The notes: generated by a model not told the origin, from the letters alone. A stretch of 64,000 bases of DNA from an uncultured Prevotellamassilia sp. (GCA_934255485.1 CAKQOG010000008.1:26132-90131), one strand, 5' to 3'; shown: positions 26,515 through 35,689, numbered from the stretch's first letter. Translations and numbers: made by a program.

Positions 26515-27861
26515 ATGACAACTATCACAACATTGATCGTAGCCATTTTTGTGTTAGGCTATTTTCTCATAGCCATTGAGAGTCTAACCAAAATCAACAA
26601 AGCCGCCATTGCACTGCTTATGTTTGTGGGCTGCTGGACCATTTTTATGTTCGATCCAGGGCAGTATTTAGCTGCGGCCGTAGGCGACAAAATACCCGCT
26701 GTGGTGAGCGAGGTAATTGAGAAACATTTAGGTAGTACCTCAACCACCTTATTCTTCCTTATGGGCGCAATGACCATTGTTGAGCTTGTAGACCAAAATG
26801 GAGGATTTAACTTTGTTCGCGATCTTATGCGCACCAAGAGCAAGCGCGGATTGTTATGGCGCATTGCATGGATGACGTTTATTCTATCGGCCATACTCGA
26901 CAATCTAACCACAAGTATTGTAATGATTATGATACTCCGCAAATTGGTTTACGACCACAAAGACCGCCTTATTTATGCCTCTCTTGTAGTGATTGCAGCC
27001 AATTCGGGTGGTGCATTCTCGCCAATTGGCGATGTAACAACTATCATGTTGTGGAACAAAGGGCTTATTACAGCTGCAGGTGTGATAAAGGAAATTCTTA
27101 TCCCATCAATTGTCTCAATGGTTATCCCTGCACTCATACTGCAGTATTCGCTGAAGGGAGAGCTTAAATGCGATAATGGTGCAAAGGCAACTGGATCTGT
27201 TAGCGACTTAACAGTGCGTCAGCGCAAAACAATCTTCTTTTTAGGTGTGGGTGGATTGATATTTGTACCTATCTTTAAGAGTATCACCCATTTGCCTCCA
27301 TTTGTTGGCATCTTGTTAGTGTTGGGCGTGCTTTGGACTACCACCGAAATATTTTATCGTCACCTTGGACATGCCGAAGAGAAAGGGGCTATGCAAAAGC
27401 GTGTAACCAACATGCTCTCGCGTATTGATATGGGCACAATTCTCTTTTTCTTGGGCATATTAATGGCTGTGGCTTGCCTTGAAACGATAGGTGTGCTAAC
27501 CTCTTTAGGCACTGGTTTGAACATAGCGTTCAGTGGCAACCACTTTATGGTAACAGGCATTATTGGTGTGCTTTCGAGCATTGTGGATAATGTGCCTCTT
27601 GTTGCAGGTTGCATGGGCATGTACCCAGTTGCAGAGATTGGCGACTTTGCACAAGACGGCATCTTTTGGCAGTTGCTTGCTTACTGTGCGGGTGTAGGCG
27701 GTTCAATGCTTATCATTGGTTCGGCTGCAGGTGTAGTAGTGATGGGACTCGAAAAGATTACCTTTGGTTGGTATATGAAGCACATCACGTGGATAGCCTT
27801 TGTAGGTTATATGGCAGGCATTTTTGTTTATTATCTGCAACGTGAGGTTATTGGCATGTAG
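26515..27861 (+). CDS. nhaD: NhaD-type sodium:proton antiporter
   Basis: 448 residues with about 12 membrane helices and no large soluble domain. Recognisable NhaD stretches include FFLMGAMTIVELVDQNGGF, the re-entrant LDNLTTSIVMIMI loop, AANSGGAFSPIGDVTTIMLWNKG and the second-half pair SSIVDNVPLVAG and CAGVGGSMLIIGSAAGVVVMG. The two Asn/Asp-Asn loops are typical of ion-transporter-superfamily antiporters. It extrudes Na+ (or Li+) in exchange for protons across the inner membrane. It starts 49 bases after trkA, with no promoter evident between them, so the two are probably co-transcribed. A strong terminator follows. Confidence 0.95.
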   Translation: MTTITTLIVAIFVLGYFLIAIESLTKINKAAIALLMFVGCWTIFMFDPGQYLAAAVGDKIPAVVSEVIEKHLGSTSTTLFFLMGAMTIVELVDQNGGFNFVRDLMRTKSKRGLLWRIAWMTFILSAILDNLTTSIVMIMILRKLVYDHKDRLIYASLVVIAANSGGAFSPIGDVTTIMLWNKGLITAAGVIKEILIPSIVSMVIPALILQYSLKGELKCDNGAKATGSVSDLTVRQRKTIFFLGVGGLIFVPIFKSITHLPPFVGILLVLGVLWTTTEIFYRHLGHAEEKGAMQKRVTNMLSRIDMGTILFFLGILMAVACLETIGVLTSLGTGLNIAFSGNHFMVTGIIGVLSSIVDNVPLVAGCMGMYPVAEIGDFAQDGIFWQLLAYCAGVGGSMLIIGSAAGVVVMGLEKITFGWYMKHITWIAFVGYMAGIFVYYLQREVIGM

Positions 27862-27895
27862 TAGTTAAACAAGCATTTAGCAAACAAACTATCAA

Positions 27896-27946
27896 ATAAC
27901 CTAAAGAGCGAGGTTCGCATTTTGTGAACCTCGCTCTTTAGGTTAT
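27896..27946. terminator. Bidirectional terminator between nhaD and thioredoxin
   Basis: A very long near-perfect stem of about 21 bp, ATAACCTAAAGAGCGAGGTTC with its complement, closes a loop of about 8 bases. The flanking genes converge on it. Confidence 0.85.
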
Positions 27947-27972
27947 ATTCAAGTATGAATTTGTGCGTCATG

Positions 27973-28272
27973 TTATTTAATAAAAGGTGATAGTGTTGCA
28001 AGCAAATCAGCTTTTTGCACAAAGCCACTTGTACGCCATAACCTCTTTCCTTGTCTAAAAAGCATCAGTGTGGGCACACTTTGTATGCCATATTCGGCTG
28101 CAAGTTGTTGATGAGTGTCTACATCAATTTTGATGATGCGGATGCGATTACCCAGAGTCGTTTTTACCTGTTCTAATATGGGATGCATCATCTTGCATGG
28201 TTGGCACCATGTGGCGTAAAAATCGACCAATACAAGTACATCAGTCGAAATAACATCGTTGAATGATTCCAT
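27973..28272 (-). CDS. trxA: Thioredoxin-family protein
   Basis: 99 residues, the size of a single thioredoxin domain with no signal peptide, so cytoplasmic. The active site is W22-C23-Q-P-C26-K, a variant of the usual WCGPC. The buried Asp is in VLVDFYATW, and the cis-proline lies in GIQSVPTLMLF. It should reduce protein disulfides with electrons from thioredoxin reductase. The Gln in place of Gly may shift its redox potential, and it could be one of several thioredoxins in the genome. It has its own consensus promoter about 40 bases upstream of the start. Confidence 0.9.
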   Translation of the reverse strand: MESFNDVISTDVLVLVDFYATWCQPCKMMHPILEQVKTTLGNRIRIIKIDVDTHQQLAAEYGIQSVPTLMLFRQGKRLWRTSGFVQKADLLATLSPFIK

Positions 28273-28313
28273 AATTTTCGCTGTTTTTATATCTATAATT
28301 CTCTTTAACGCCC

Positions 28314-28345
28314 CAAATATACGTGCATTTATCTTAAATAGTCAA
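28314..28345 (-). promoter_or_regulatory. Promoter of the thioredoxin gene
   Basis: On the minus strand TTGA (28342-28345), a 20-base spacer and TATATTTG (28314-28321). Confidence 0.65.
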
Positions 28346-28426
28346 GCATATAGATGTTTTTTTACATGGTTTTATGATTTATTGTTGGCCGATGTATTTT
28401 GGTGTTAGCAAAATACAATAAAAAAA

Positions 28427-28464
28427 CAATGATTACACCTAATAACTAATAGGTGCAACCATTG
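28427..28464 (-). terminator. Terminator after purL
   Basis: On the minus strand a 15-position stem with two G-T pairs, CAATGGTTGCACCTA against its partner, closes an 8-base loop and is followed by seven Ts. Confidence 0.8.
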
Positions 28465-28552
28465 CTTTTTATATAATTACCCCAATTTAAAGGGCAAATA
28501 AGGAGAGAAGCTAATCAAATTATAAAATAATTATGAAAGCCCATTTTCAAAC

Positions 28553-31500
28553 TTATTTAGTGTGTTCCTCAACCCACTTACGAGCATTCACAAAGGCTTC
28601 CATCCAAGGTGTGATGTCGTCTGCCAAGCGGTTAGCAGGGTAGTATGCATTTTGCCAAGGGAAGAAGGCACGTTCCAAGTGAGGCATCATAGCAAGGTGT
28701 CTACCATCGGCACTTGCAATACCAGCCACGCTATAAGATGAGCCGTTAGGATTGCCTGGATACTCATCGTAGGTATATTTCAATACCACGTTATAATCGT
28801 CTTCAGGGTAGGGAAGAGAGAACTTACCTTCTCCGTGAGCCACCCAAATGCCGAGTTGGTCGCCCGAGAGTGAACCAAACATTACGCTGCGGTTAGTAGG
28901 CACGGTAACACCAAGAAATGCGCTCTCAAACTTGTGAGAGTCGTTGTGCAACATGTGTGCACGTTTCTTGTGGTCTGGGTTGATAAGGTTTAGTTCAACC
29001 ATCAATTGGCAGCCATTACAAACGCCCAACGAAAGGGTGTCTTCGCGTGCATAGAAGCGGTCGAGTGCCTCTTTAGCCTTAGGATTGTAGAGGAATGCAC
29101 CAGCCCAACCCTTTGCTGAACCCAAAACGTCTGAGTTTGAGAAACCGCCACAGAACACTATCATGTTCACTTCGTCGAGTGTTTCTCTGCCGCTGATAAG
29201 GTCGGTCATCATCACATCTTTCACATCGAAGCCAGCCAAGTAGAGGGCATAAGCCATTTCGCGCTCGCCGTTAGTACCTTTTTCGCGGATAATTGCGGCC
29301 TTAATGCCAGAGGCGGTGCGACGCTCAGGACTGATGCCAAACTGACTAAACTTGCCTGTAAATTCGGGGTGAATGTGGTATTCAAGTGGTTGTTGCTTGT
29401 AGTTTTCGTAGCGTTTCTTGGCACATCCGTTCATGCTCTGTTTGGTGTCGAGTAGGTAAGATGTTTCGTACCAAATGTCGCGCAGATAGTCAATGCCAAA
29501 CTGATAAGTAGCGTCGTGAAGTGTTACCATGATTTGGCGTTCTTCGGCAGGTTTACCCAGTTTTACGTAAGCCACACCAGCCTCGTCGAGCAGTTCTTTA
29601 AACGCTTTTTTGTTCTTATCGCTAATCTGTACCACTACGCCAGGGTTCTCGGCGAACAACACCTTAACGAGGTCGTCTGTCTTAAACTTGTCGAGGCAGA
29701 TATCCATACCCCCTTCGGTGTTGGCAAAGGTTATTTCGAGTAATGTGGTGATAAGACCACCTGCAGAGATGTCGTGACCAGCCAAGATGAGACCTTTATC
29801 AACAAGTGCTTGTACAGCATTGAAAGCCGAACGGAAGTAATCGGGGTTCTTTACAGTAGGCACATCGCTACCCACATAGCCTTGGCTCTGAGCAAAAGCT
29901 GAACCACCAAGATGCAGTTCGTCGAATGAGAAGTCTATGTGGTAGAAGGTAGATTTCTCGTTGTTTACCATAACCGGAGATACCACCTTGCGTATGTTGC
30001 TCACCTCGCCACCAGCACTAACAATCACTGTTCCCGGCGAGATAATCTTTTCGCCATTGGGGTATTGTTGTGAGAGTGATAGCGAATCTTTGCCTGTAGG
30101 CACGTTAATCTCAAGAGCGCAGCAGAAATCGCTTAAGGCTTCAACACCCTCGTAGAGGCGTGCATCTTCGCCCTTTTGCGAGCGGCAAGGCCACATCCAA
30201 TTGGCTGAGAGAGATACACTGTCGAGTCCTTCGCTCAGTGGAGCCCAAACAATGTTGGTTAGCGACTCTGCTACCGATAGTACAGAACCCGCTGCAGGGT
30301 TAGCCAATCCAGCTTGTGGAGCATGGCCTATAGCAGTGGCAATGCCTTTAACGCCACGATAGTCAAGTGCTACAACACCGCAGTCAGACAATGGCAATTG
30401 CAGTTCACCCTGTGTTTGTTGGTGTGCTACTTTGCCAGTTACAGAGCGGTCTACCTTGTTGGTGAGCCAATCCTTACAAGCTACAGCTTCGAGCTGAAGC
30501 ACACGGTTGATGTAGCTATCAAGGTTCTTTACGTCGTAACTAACGTTTTTATATTTGCGCTCAACGGTTTCGTCTACCATCACCGTTTTAGGTGAGTGGC
30601 CAAACATTTGTGCCACATCAAGATCGAATGGACGTTTGCCATCGCCTTGTACAAACGAGAAGTGAGCATCGCCTGTAGTTTCGCCCACCACATACATTGG
30701 GGCGCGTTCGCGTTCGGCAATCTTACGAACGTGTTCAAGGTGTTCTTCTTGAATGAGCAATCCCATGCGTTCTTGGCTCTCGTTGGCAATAATTTCTTTT
30801 GCCGATAGGGTGGGGTCACCAATAGGCAGCTTAGTCATGTCTATCTGTCCACCGCAGTCTTCAACAAGTTCCGACAAGCAGTTTACGTGGCCTGCTGAGC
30901 CATGGTCGTGGATTGAAACCACAGGATTAACGTCCTCTTCACACAATGCGCGCACAAGGTTGTTGGCACGTTTTTGCATTTCGGGGTTAGCGCGTTGCAC
31001 AGCGTTAAGCTCAATGCCACTACTATATCTACCCGTATCAACCGAGCTAACTGAGCCACCGCCAAGACCAATACGATAGTTGTCGCCACCAACTACAACC
31101 ACCTTGTTGCCCTTTTCAGGAGTTCCTTTCAAGCAGTCGCGTTTGGTGCCATAACCCACACCACCGGCAAGCATAATCACCTTGTCGTAGCCATATTTTT
31201 CGCCATTTTCTTGGTGTTCAAAGGTCAATACAGAACCTGCAATTAATGGTTGGCCAAACTTGTTACCAAAGTCGCTTGCACCATTAGATGCCTTAATCAA
31301 TATTTGCTCTGGTGTTTGGTATAGCCATTTGCGCACGGGTAGTATGTCCTCCCATTCGCGTCCACCATCAAGACGAGGATAAGCAGTCATATATACCGCT
31401 GTACCAGCAATTGGCCACGAACCAACACCACCGCCCATACGGTCGCGTATTTCGCCACCCGTACCTGTTGAGGCACCATTAAATGGCTCTACAGTAGTTG

Positions 31501-32254
31501 GGAAATTGTGTGTTTCGGCCTTGATAGAGATAACGCTCTCAATGTCTTTAATCTTAAACCAATCGCTTGTAGAATGGTCGGCAGGAGCAAACTGTTCTAC
31601 AACTGGTCCTTGGGCAAATGCCACATTGTCCTTATAGGCCGATATGATTTTGTGAGGGTTCTCCTTTGTAGTTTTTTTAATCATGGCAAAGAGTGATGAA
31701 GGCATTTCTTTGCCGTCGATAACAAACGAGCCACCGAAGATTTTGTGGCGGCAGTGTTCGGAGTTAATTTGTGCAAACCCAAATACTTCAGAGTCAGTAA
31801 GTTGGCGGTTTAGCTGCTTCTCAACGCCGTGTAGATACTCTATTTCGGCAGGCGAGAGTGCCAAACCTTCTTTCTCATTGTAGGTTTCGAGGTCGGTGAT
31901 ATATTCAATAGGAGCGGGCTTGATGTTTACGGTAAAGATGTCTTGATTCAAGCCGTTATACATACGTTGTAGCATAGGGTCGTGCTCAGCGCTTTCGTCC
32001 TTTACGGGGAAGTATTCCTCAATACGCGAAATGCCGTGGAGATTCATGTTTTGTGTAATCTCAACGGCATTCGTGCTCCAAGGTGTAATCATTTCACGGC
32101 GTGGTCCGACAAACCAACCGCTTATTTCGCTCTCGTTTATGGGCGTAGCTTCGCCATAGAGCCAGCAAAGTTCTTCCACTTCAGCGTCAGAGAGTTTGTG
32201 ATCCACTTGTGTAGCGATCACACTCTTTTGCGGAGTTGTAAAAAACTGAATCAT
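28553..32254 (-). CDS. purL: Phosphoribosylformylglycinamidine synthase, single-chain
   Basis: 1233 residues, the length of the large fused FGAM synthase found in Bacteroidetes and proteobacteria. The order is an N-terminal PurS-like domain, a linker, a synthetase core with two AIRS-type halves (SEHCRHKIF near residue 165, KAETHNFPTTVEPFNGASTGTGGEIRD near 250, SVSLSANWMW and GKDSLS in the second half), and a C-terminal class I glutamine amidotransferase. The last has GVCNGCQLM with the nucleophilic Cys. It makes FGAM from FGAR, glutamine and ATP in step four of purine synthesis. No other purine gene is adjacent. It has its own promoter and terminator. Confidence 0.98.
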   Translation of the reverse strand: MIQFFTTPQKSVIATQVDHKLSDAEVEELCWLYGEATPINESEISGWFVGPRREMITPWSTNAVEITQNMNLHGISRIEEYFPVKDESAEHDPMLQRMYNGLNQDIFTVNIKPAPIEYITDLETYNEKEGLALSPAEIEYLHGVEKQLNRQLTDSEVFGFAQINSEHCRHKIFGGSFVIDGKEMPSSLFAMIKKTTKENPHKIISAYKDNVAFAQGPVVEQFAPADHSTSDWFKIKDIESVISIKAETHNFPTTVEPFNGASTGTGGEIRDRMGGGVGSWPIAGTAVYMTAYPRLDGGREWEDILPVRKWLYQTPEQILIKASNGASDFGNKFGQPLIAGSVLTFEHQENGEKYGYDKVIMLAGGVGYGTKRDCLKGTPEKGNKVVVVGGDNYRIGLGGGSVSSVDTGRYSSGIELNAVQRANPEMQKRANNLVRALCEEDVNPVVSIHDHGSAGHVNCLSELVEDCGGQIDMTKLPIGDPTLSAKEIIANESQERMGLLIQEEHLEHVRKIAERERAPMYVVGETTGDAHFSFVQGDGKRPFDLDVAQMFGHSPKTVMVDETVERKYKNVSYDVKNLDSYINRVLQLEAVACKDWLTNKVDRSVTGKVAHQQTQGELQLPLSDCGVVALDYRGVKGIATAIGHAPQAGLANPAAGSVLSVAESLTNIVWAPLSEGLDSVSLSANWMWPCRSQKGEDARLYEGVEALSDFCCALEINVPTGKDSLSLSQQYPNGEKIISPGTVIVSAGGEVSNIRKVVSPVMVNNEKSTFYHIDFSFDELHLGGSAFAQSQGYVGSDVPTVKNPDYFRSAFNAVQALVDKGLILAGHDISAGGLITTLLEITFANTEGGMDICLDKFKTDDLVKVLFAENPGVVVQISDKNKKAFKELLDEAGVAYVKLGKPAEERQIMVTLHDATYQFGIDYLRDIWYETSYLLDTKQSMNGCAKKRYENYKQQPLEYHIHPEFTGKFSQFGISPERRTASGIKAAIIREKGTNGEREMAYALYLAGFDVKDVMMTDLISGRETLDEVNMIVFCGGFSNSDVLGSAKGWAGAFLYNPKAKEALDRFYAREDTLSLGVCNGCQLMVELNLINPDHKKRAHMLHNDSHKFESAFLGVTVPTNRSVMFGSLSGDQLGIWVAHGEGKFSLPYPEDDYNVVLKYTYDEYPGNPNGSSYSVAGIASADGRHLAMMPHLERAFFPWQNAYYPANRLADDITPWMEAFVNARKWVEEHTK

Positions 32255-32293
32255 ATTTGTTGTAGGAATTTGTGGTGTTACTTATGTTGTGTG

Positions 32294-32325
32294 CAAATTT
32301 AGGTAAAAAACGGCGAGTATGCAAA
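32294..32325 (-). promoter_or_regulatory. Promoter of purL
   Basis: On the minus strand TTTG (32322-32325), a 20-base spacer and TAAATTTG (32294-32301), an exact match to the consensus. No purine riboswitch fold was evident in the roughly 35-base leader. Confidence 0.7.
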
Positions 32326-32356
32326 GGTTTTTCAAGTAGGTGTACATATTTATTTT

Positions 32357-32364
32357 TACCTTTG
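32357..32364 (+). promoter_or_regulatory. -7 element of the HD-domain gene
   Basis: TACCTTTG lies 33 bases before the ATG, but no good -33 TTTG is placed at the right distance. Confidence 0.45.
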
Positions 32365-32397
32365 CATAAGTCAGTATGGCAAAAACGAATTTAAAAT

Positions 32398-33021
32398 ATG
32401 GAAATAGACATTGCAAGTTACAAACAAGAGTTTATTGATATGCTCAAGGGGTGCAACCGCGAGGGCATGGACGATGTGATAGCCGACCTTGAGGAATGGG
32501 GCTTCTTTGAAGCACCTGCTTCGGCGGGGCATCATCTCAATGTAAAAGGCGGATTGTTGCTCCATTCGCTCAACACTTGTAAGGCGGCACTCAAGGTGTG
32601 GGAGGGCATGAAACAACTCGAATCAACGGTTGAAAAGCAGGTTCCACGCGAGAGTGTAGTCATAGCCAGTTTGCTCCACGATGTATGTAAAACCGACATT
32701 TATCAGCCCACAATGAAGCGCAAGAAAAACGTTCTTGGGGTGTGGGAGGACGTGCCAGGATATAACGTGAGTTACAAGAACTTTCCGATGGGACATGGCG
32801 AAAAGTCGGTTATCTTGCTGCTCTGTTCAGGGCTCGAACTCACCGATGCCGAAATGCTTGCCATACGTTGGCACATGGGGCCTTGGGGTTTAAACATGAA
32901 CTCTTACGAAGACCAACGCAACTACGACACAGCTCACACGCTCTATCCCTTGGTAATGATTGTTCACACGGGCGATTGCCTTGCCGCAAGCATCATGGAG
33001 GCCGAAGAAGACGATTGTTGA
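32398..33021 (+). CDS. HD-domain phosphohydrolase of unknown substrate
   Basis: 207 residues, cytoplasmic. The HD-superfamily metal site is visible as H56 in LLLHSLNT, the H94-D95 pair in SLLHDVCKTDIY, and later GHGEKS and an Asp in HTGDCLAAS. The spacing is compact, as in small stand-alone HD phosphohydrolases that act on nucleotides or signalling phosphoesters. There is no nucleic-acid binding OB domain as in YhaM and no ppGpp synthetase domain. It is divergent from purL across a 143-base promoter region, which could mean shared control. A terminator shared with the CDF gene lies downstream. Confidence 0.82.
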   Translation: MEIDIASYKQEFIDMLKGCNREGMDDVIADLEEWGFFEAPASAGHHLNVKGGLLLHSLNTCKAALKVWEGMKQLESTVEKQVPRESVVIASLLHDVCKTDIYQPTMKRKKNVLGVWEDVPGYNVSYKNFPMGHGEKSVILLLCSGLELTDAEMLAIRWHMGPWGLNMNSYEDQRNYDTAHTLYPLVMIVHTGDCLAASIMEAEEDDC

Positions 33022-33062
33022 TGCTTGTTTTCTCACCAAAAGGTGGTTCATTGTGTGCATCT

Positions 33063-33117
33063 AACAACAAAGAGGATAAAACTGCACAGAAGTGGCAGTT
33101 TTATCCTCTTTGTTGTT
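33063..33117. terminator. Bidirectional terminator between the HD and CDF genes
   Basis: A stem of about 23 bp, AACAACAAAGAGGATAAAAC plus GC(A) and its complement, closes a loop of about 9 bases. It touches the stop codon of the CDF gene. The flanking genes converge. Confidence 0.85.
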
Positions 33118-34040
33118 TATTGTAGTGGCTCAACATGTATGTTGATAAACAATTGGTTTCCAAATTGTTTGCGCAAGCGTTTCTCAATGTTGCAAGTGGC
33201 TTGGTGAGCAATGTTTAGCGGTGTGTTTCCGTCCATGCGCACATGCACATCGATGGCGCGGTTGTTACCTATGCGGCGGGTACGCAGGTTGTGAGGGGCT
33301 GACACGCCGGGCTCCTCGAGTATTGTGTGCATAATACACTGCTCATCTTCGGCTGGCAACGACTTTTCGAGCAGTTCCTCGATGCTTGGTCTGAACAACT
33401 TTAATGCCACACGTATGATAAACACACTTACCACTACAGCTGCCACAGGGTCGAGCACTCGCCACTGAGGTCCGAGCACAATGGCTCCTCCAATGCCAAT
33501 GGCTGTGCCAATGCTCGATAGTGCATCGCTGCGGTGGTGCCATGCGTTGGCTACCACTGCGGGCGAGTTTACTTGTCGGCCCACACGAGCTGTCCACTGA
33601 AACAATATCTCTTTGGCCACGATTGAAAGCAAGGCGGCTACAAGGGCTATCATGCCTGGCTCTTCGAGCATCTGACCGCGGCACACACTGATAATTTTTT
33701 CCATGCCCGACCACAATATGCCTATGCCAACAATGCCTAACATAATACCTATAAAGGTAGTGGCAAGTGTTTCGTATTTGCCGTGTCCAAAGTCGTGGTC
33801 TTGGTCGCAAGGCTTGCCCGATATGCGTACAAACAAGATAACCACAACGTCGGTTATAAAGTCGGATAGTGAATGCACGGCATCGGCTATCATGGCAGCA
33901 CTACCACCCAATATACCAGCCACAAACTTAAATAGTAAGAGCAGAAAGTTTACCACGCTTCCGCCCAGCGTAACGCGATAGATGGTGTGCTCGCGTTTCC
34001 TCTCGTTTAAGGTCTTAGTAGAGTTCATTGCATCATTCAT
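33117..34040 (-). CDS. Cation diffusion facilitator (CDF) metal transporter
   Basis: 307 residues with six membrane helices in the first ~215 residues and a C-terminal cytoplasmic domain of about 90. The metal-transport site is in helix 2, D53 and H56-SLSD60-FITD64, with the partner pair in helix 5 (ANAWHHRSDALSS). HGKYE after helix 2 is also typical. The His-Asp composition suits Zn2+ or Fe2+/Mn2+ efflux, but sequence alone does not settle the metal. A -7-like TATCTTTG lies on the minus strand at 34063-34070. The start codon is preceded by the A-rich string GAATAAAGAATAAA, which also precedes two other genes here. Confidence 0.93.
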   Translation of the reverse strand: MNDAMNSTKTLNERKREHTIYRVTLGGSVVNFLLLLFKFVAGILGGSAAMIADAVHSLSDFITDVVVILFVRISGKPCDQDHDFGHGKYETLATTFIGIMLGIVGIGILWSGMEKIISVCRGQMLEEPGMIALVAALLSIVAKEILFQWTARVGRQVNSPAVVANAWHHRSDALSSIGTAIGIGGAIVLGPQWRVLDPVAAVVVSVFIIRVALKLFRPSIEELLEKSLPAEDEQCIMHTILEEPGVSAPHNLRTRRIGNNRAIDVHVRMDGNTPLNIAHQATCNIEKRLRKQFGNQLFINIHVEPLQ

Positions 34041-34249
34041 TTTTTATTCTTTATTCACGCTACAAAGATAACGAATAATGCACATCGAGGGTTGTATATA
34101 GAGATAATAAACAAATTTTTAAATCATCTTTTTATAAATGCTTTTTATTGATTACAGCGAGTTGCAAAAATCAATGTATTTAATAACAGCTCACGGCATA
34201 TAGCTATATATGGCCGATTATTACCACTCACTTATTTTAACAAACCAAG

Positions 34250-34680
34250 CGCTCAAAAGTGTTCTATTTTTCTCTTCCAACCACCTTTTTAATGCTCATA
34301 ATTGCGACAAAATGAAGCACAAACTAAAAAAAATATTTCGCGCAAATTATGAGAGATATTTTATAAAGTATTGATAATCAATTATTTATGTTGTTTCCTT
34401 TCCAAAAAACGAACCTATCGATGCTTGAAAATGTGATATAAAACTACAAGAAAGCCTTTATAACAACACAAGGATACGTATTCTTGTGCCTTAAGGATAC
34501 GTATCCTTGTGAGCTAAGGATACGTATCCTTGCACTACAAGCATACGTATCCTTAGCAAAAAACAGTTCGATTTTGCTCATTCCTTGCATGCGTAAGCAC
34601 AAAGAGTGAGCATTTTTAGGCTATTTTTTGTACAGATTGAACCAAAATCTGTACAAAACAAAGTGTTCTATTTTTCTCCT
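34250..34680 (-). repeat. Intergenic repeat element, copy 2, with a 4-unit palindromic array
   Basis: Inverted relative to the copy at 6735-7151, with the same blocks in the same order. It is bounded on both sides by AAGTGTTCTATTTTTCTC (ending near 34275 and 34679). A perfect 13-bp hairpin TTTTGTACAGATT lies at 34626-34658. Four 23-base units at about 34470-34556 include exact copies of CAAGGATACGTATCCTTG-type palindromes. TTATAAAGGCTTTCTTGT, the TTGATAATCAA dyad and the GCTCATAATTGCGAC block follow. It fills the 680-base gap between the CDF gene and the LuxR-type regulator. No coding potential. Confidence 0.75.
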
Positions 34681-34720
34681 TGCATTGCTAATATGTGTTA
34701 AGTAGCAATGCTATTTGTTT

Positions 34721-35689
34721 TTACTCTGCCTTTTGCTGCAGCTCATCGATGTTTACAATCTTATTAACAATGGCATAAATGGTTAGACCTGCAACAGAGT
34801 GAATGTTGAGCTTGCGTGCAATGTTTTTGCGGTGCGTAAGCACGGTGTTGAGTGATATAAAAAGCTTTTCGGCTATCAGTTTGTTCGACATGCCACACAC
34901 CACGCAGTGAACAATTTCGCGCTCGCGGTCGGATAGTGCATCCTCGGTACGCTTCTCCTCATCGGCAGAGGCAGCTACATCTTCTTGCGTACCAACTTGC
35001 TCCTCGAGTATCTTAACAGCAGGCACAAATATATCGTCCTCCACCTGGCAGTGTATCCTAAGGTCGGCTTCACAAGTAAATATGTCGTAGAGCACATTGT
35101 TCAATAGTTCGGCCTGTTCGGTGGGAGCATAGTATTTGATAATGATATTTTTAAGCTCTTGTAGCTTCACATCAATGCTATTATGACCACGTGCAAACTG
35201 CGATATGGAGTAATCGTTTGTGCGTCGGCCTTGCAAAAGTTGCTCAACATAGCCAAACACCTTGCGGTTTTCGTGTTGCATGTGCTTACGCACTTCAGAC
35301 ATATAGTCGTCGTAGAATTTGAGTATAAGATAAGACACCTCGCCCGTTTGTGAACAGTCAAGAGCCTCGAGTAGTTTTCGACGGATATTGGGCAACTGAA
35401 AGTCTAAAAAGTAAGAATGGGCTTGCTTTAGATAGTTGGTTAAGCATTTTACCGACACTTGGTCTATGCTATCGGCTGCACCGCGTGCCCCACGACGAAT
35501 AAAGTTGGCCACAGAAAGAAAGGTAGGAGTGTCTACATTGTGCGCTTCGCATACTTGACGAACAGTTTGGTCGCCCACACCAAGTGGAATACCGAAACGC
35601 GACAACATTTGCAACAAAGAAGGCTTGTCGCAAATAACATCGCACATGTGGTCTGTTTCCTTATAGTTATAAGAACTGTTATATACCAT
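34721..35689 (-). CDS. Di-iron hemerythrin (RIC/YtfE-like) sensor fused to a LuxR-type DNA-binding domain
   Basis: 322 residues, cytoplasmic. Residues ~20-65 resemble the ScdA_N/DUF542 domain of iron-sulfur repair proteins but lack the Cys-Cys pair. Residues ~80-225 form a hemerythrin-like bundle with ligands H91, H136, E140, H169, H213 and E217. The spacings (45, 4, 29, 44, 4) almost match those of E. coli YtfE (H84, H129, E133, H160, H204, E208). After an acidic linker, residues ~250-315 are a LuxR/GerE helix-turn-helix (LSDREREIV, SNKLIAEKLFISLNTVLTH). I infer a regulator that senses NO, oxygen or iron status through a di-iron centre. It is divergent from an operon for iron-related envelope proteins and is probably its regulator and self-regulator. 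Confidence 0.88.
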   Translation of the reverse strand: MVYNSSYNYKETDHMCDVICDKPSLLQMLSRFGIPLGVGDQTVRQVCEAHNVDTPTFLSVANFIRRGARGAADSIDQVSVKCLTNYLKQAHSYFLDFQLPNIRRKLLEALDCSQTGEVSYLILKFYDDYMSEVRKHMQHENRKVFGYVEQLLQGRRTNDYSISQFARGHNSIDVKLQELKNIIIKYYAPTEQAELLNNVLYDIFTCEADLRIHCQVEDDIFVPAVKILEEQVGTQEDVAASADEEKRTEDALSDREREIVHCVVCGMSNKLIAEKLFISLNTVLTHRKNIARKLNIHSVAGLTIYAIVNKIVNIDELQQKAE

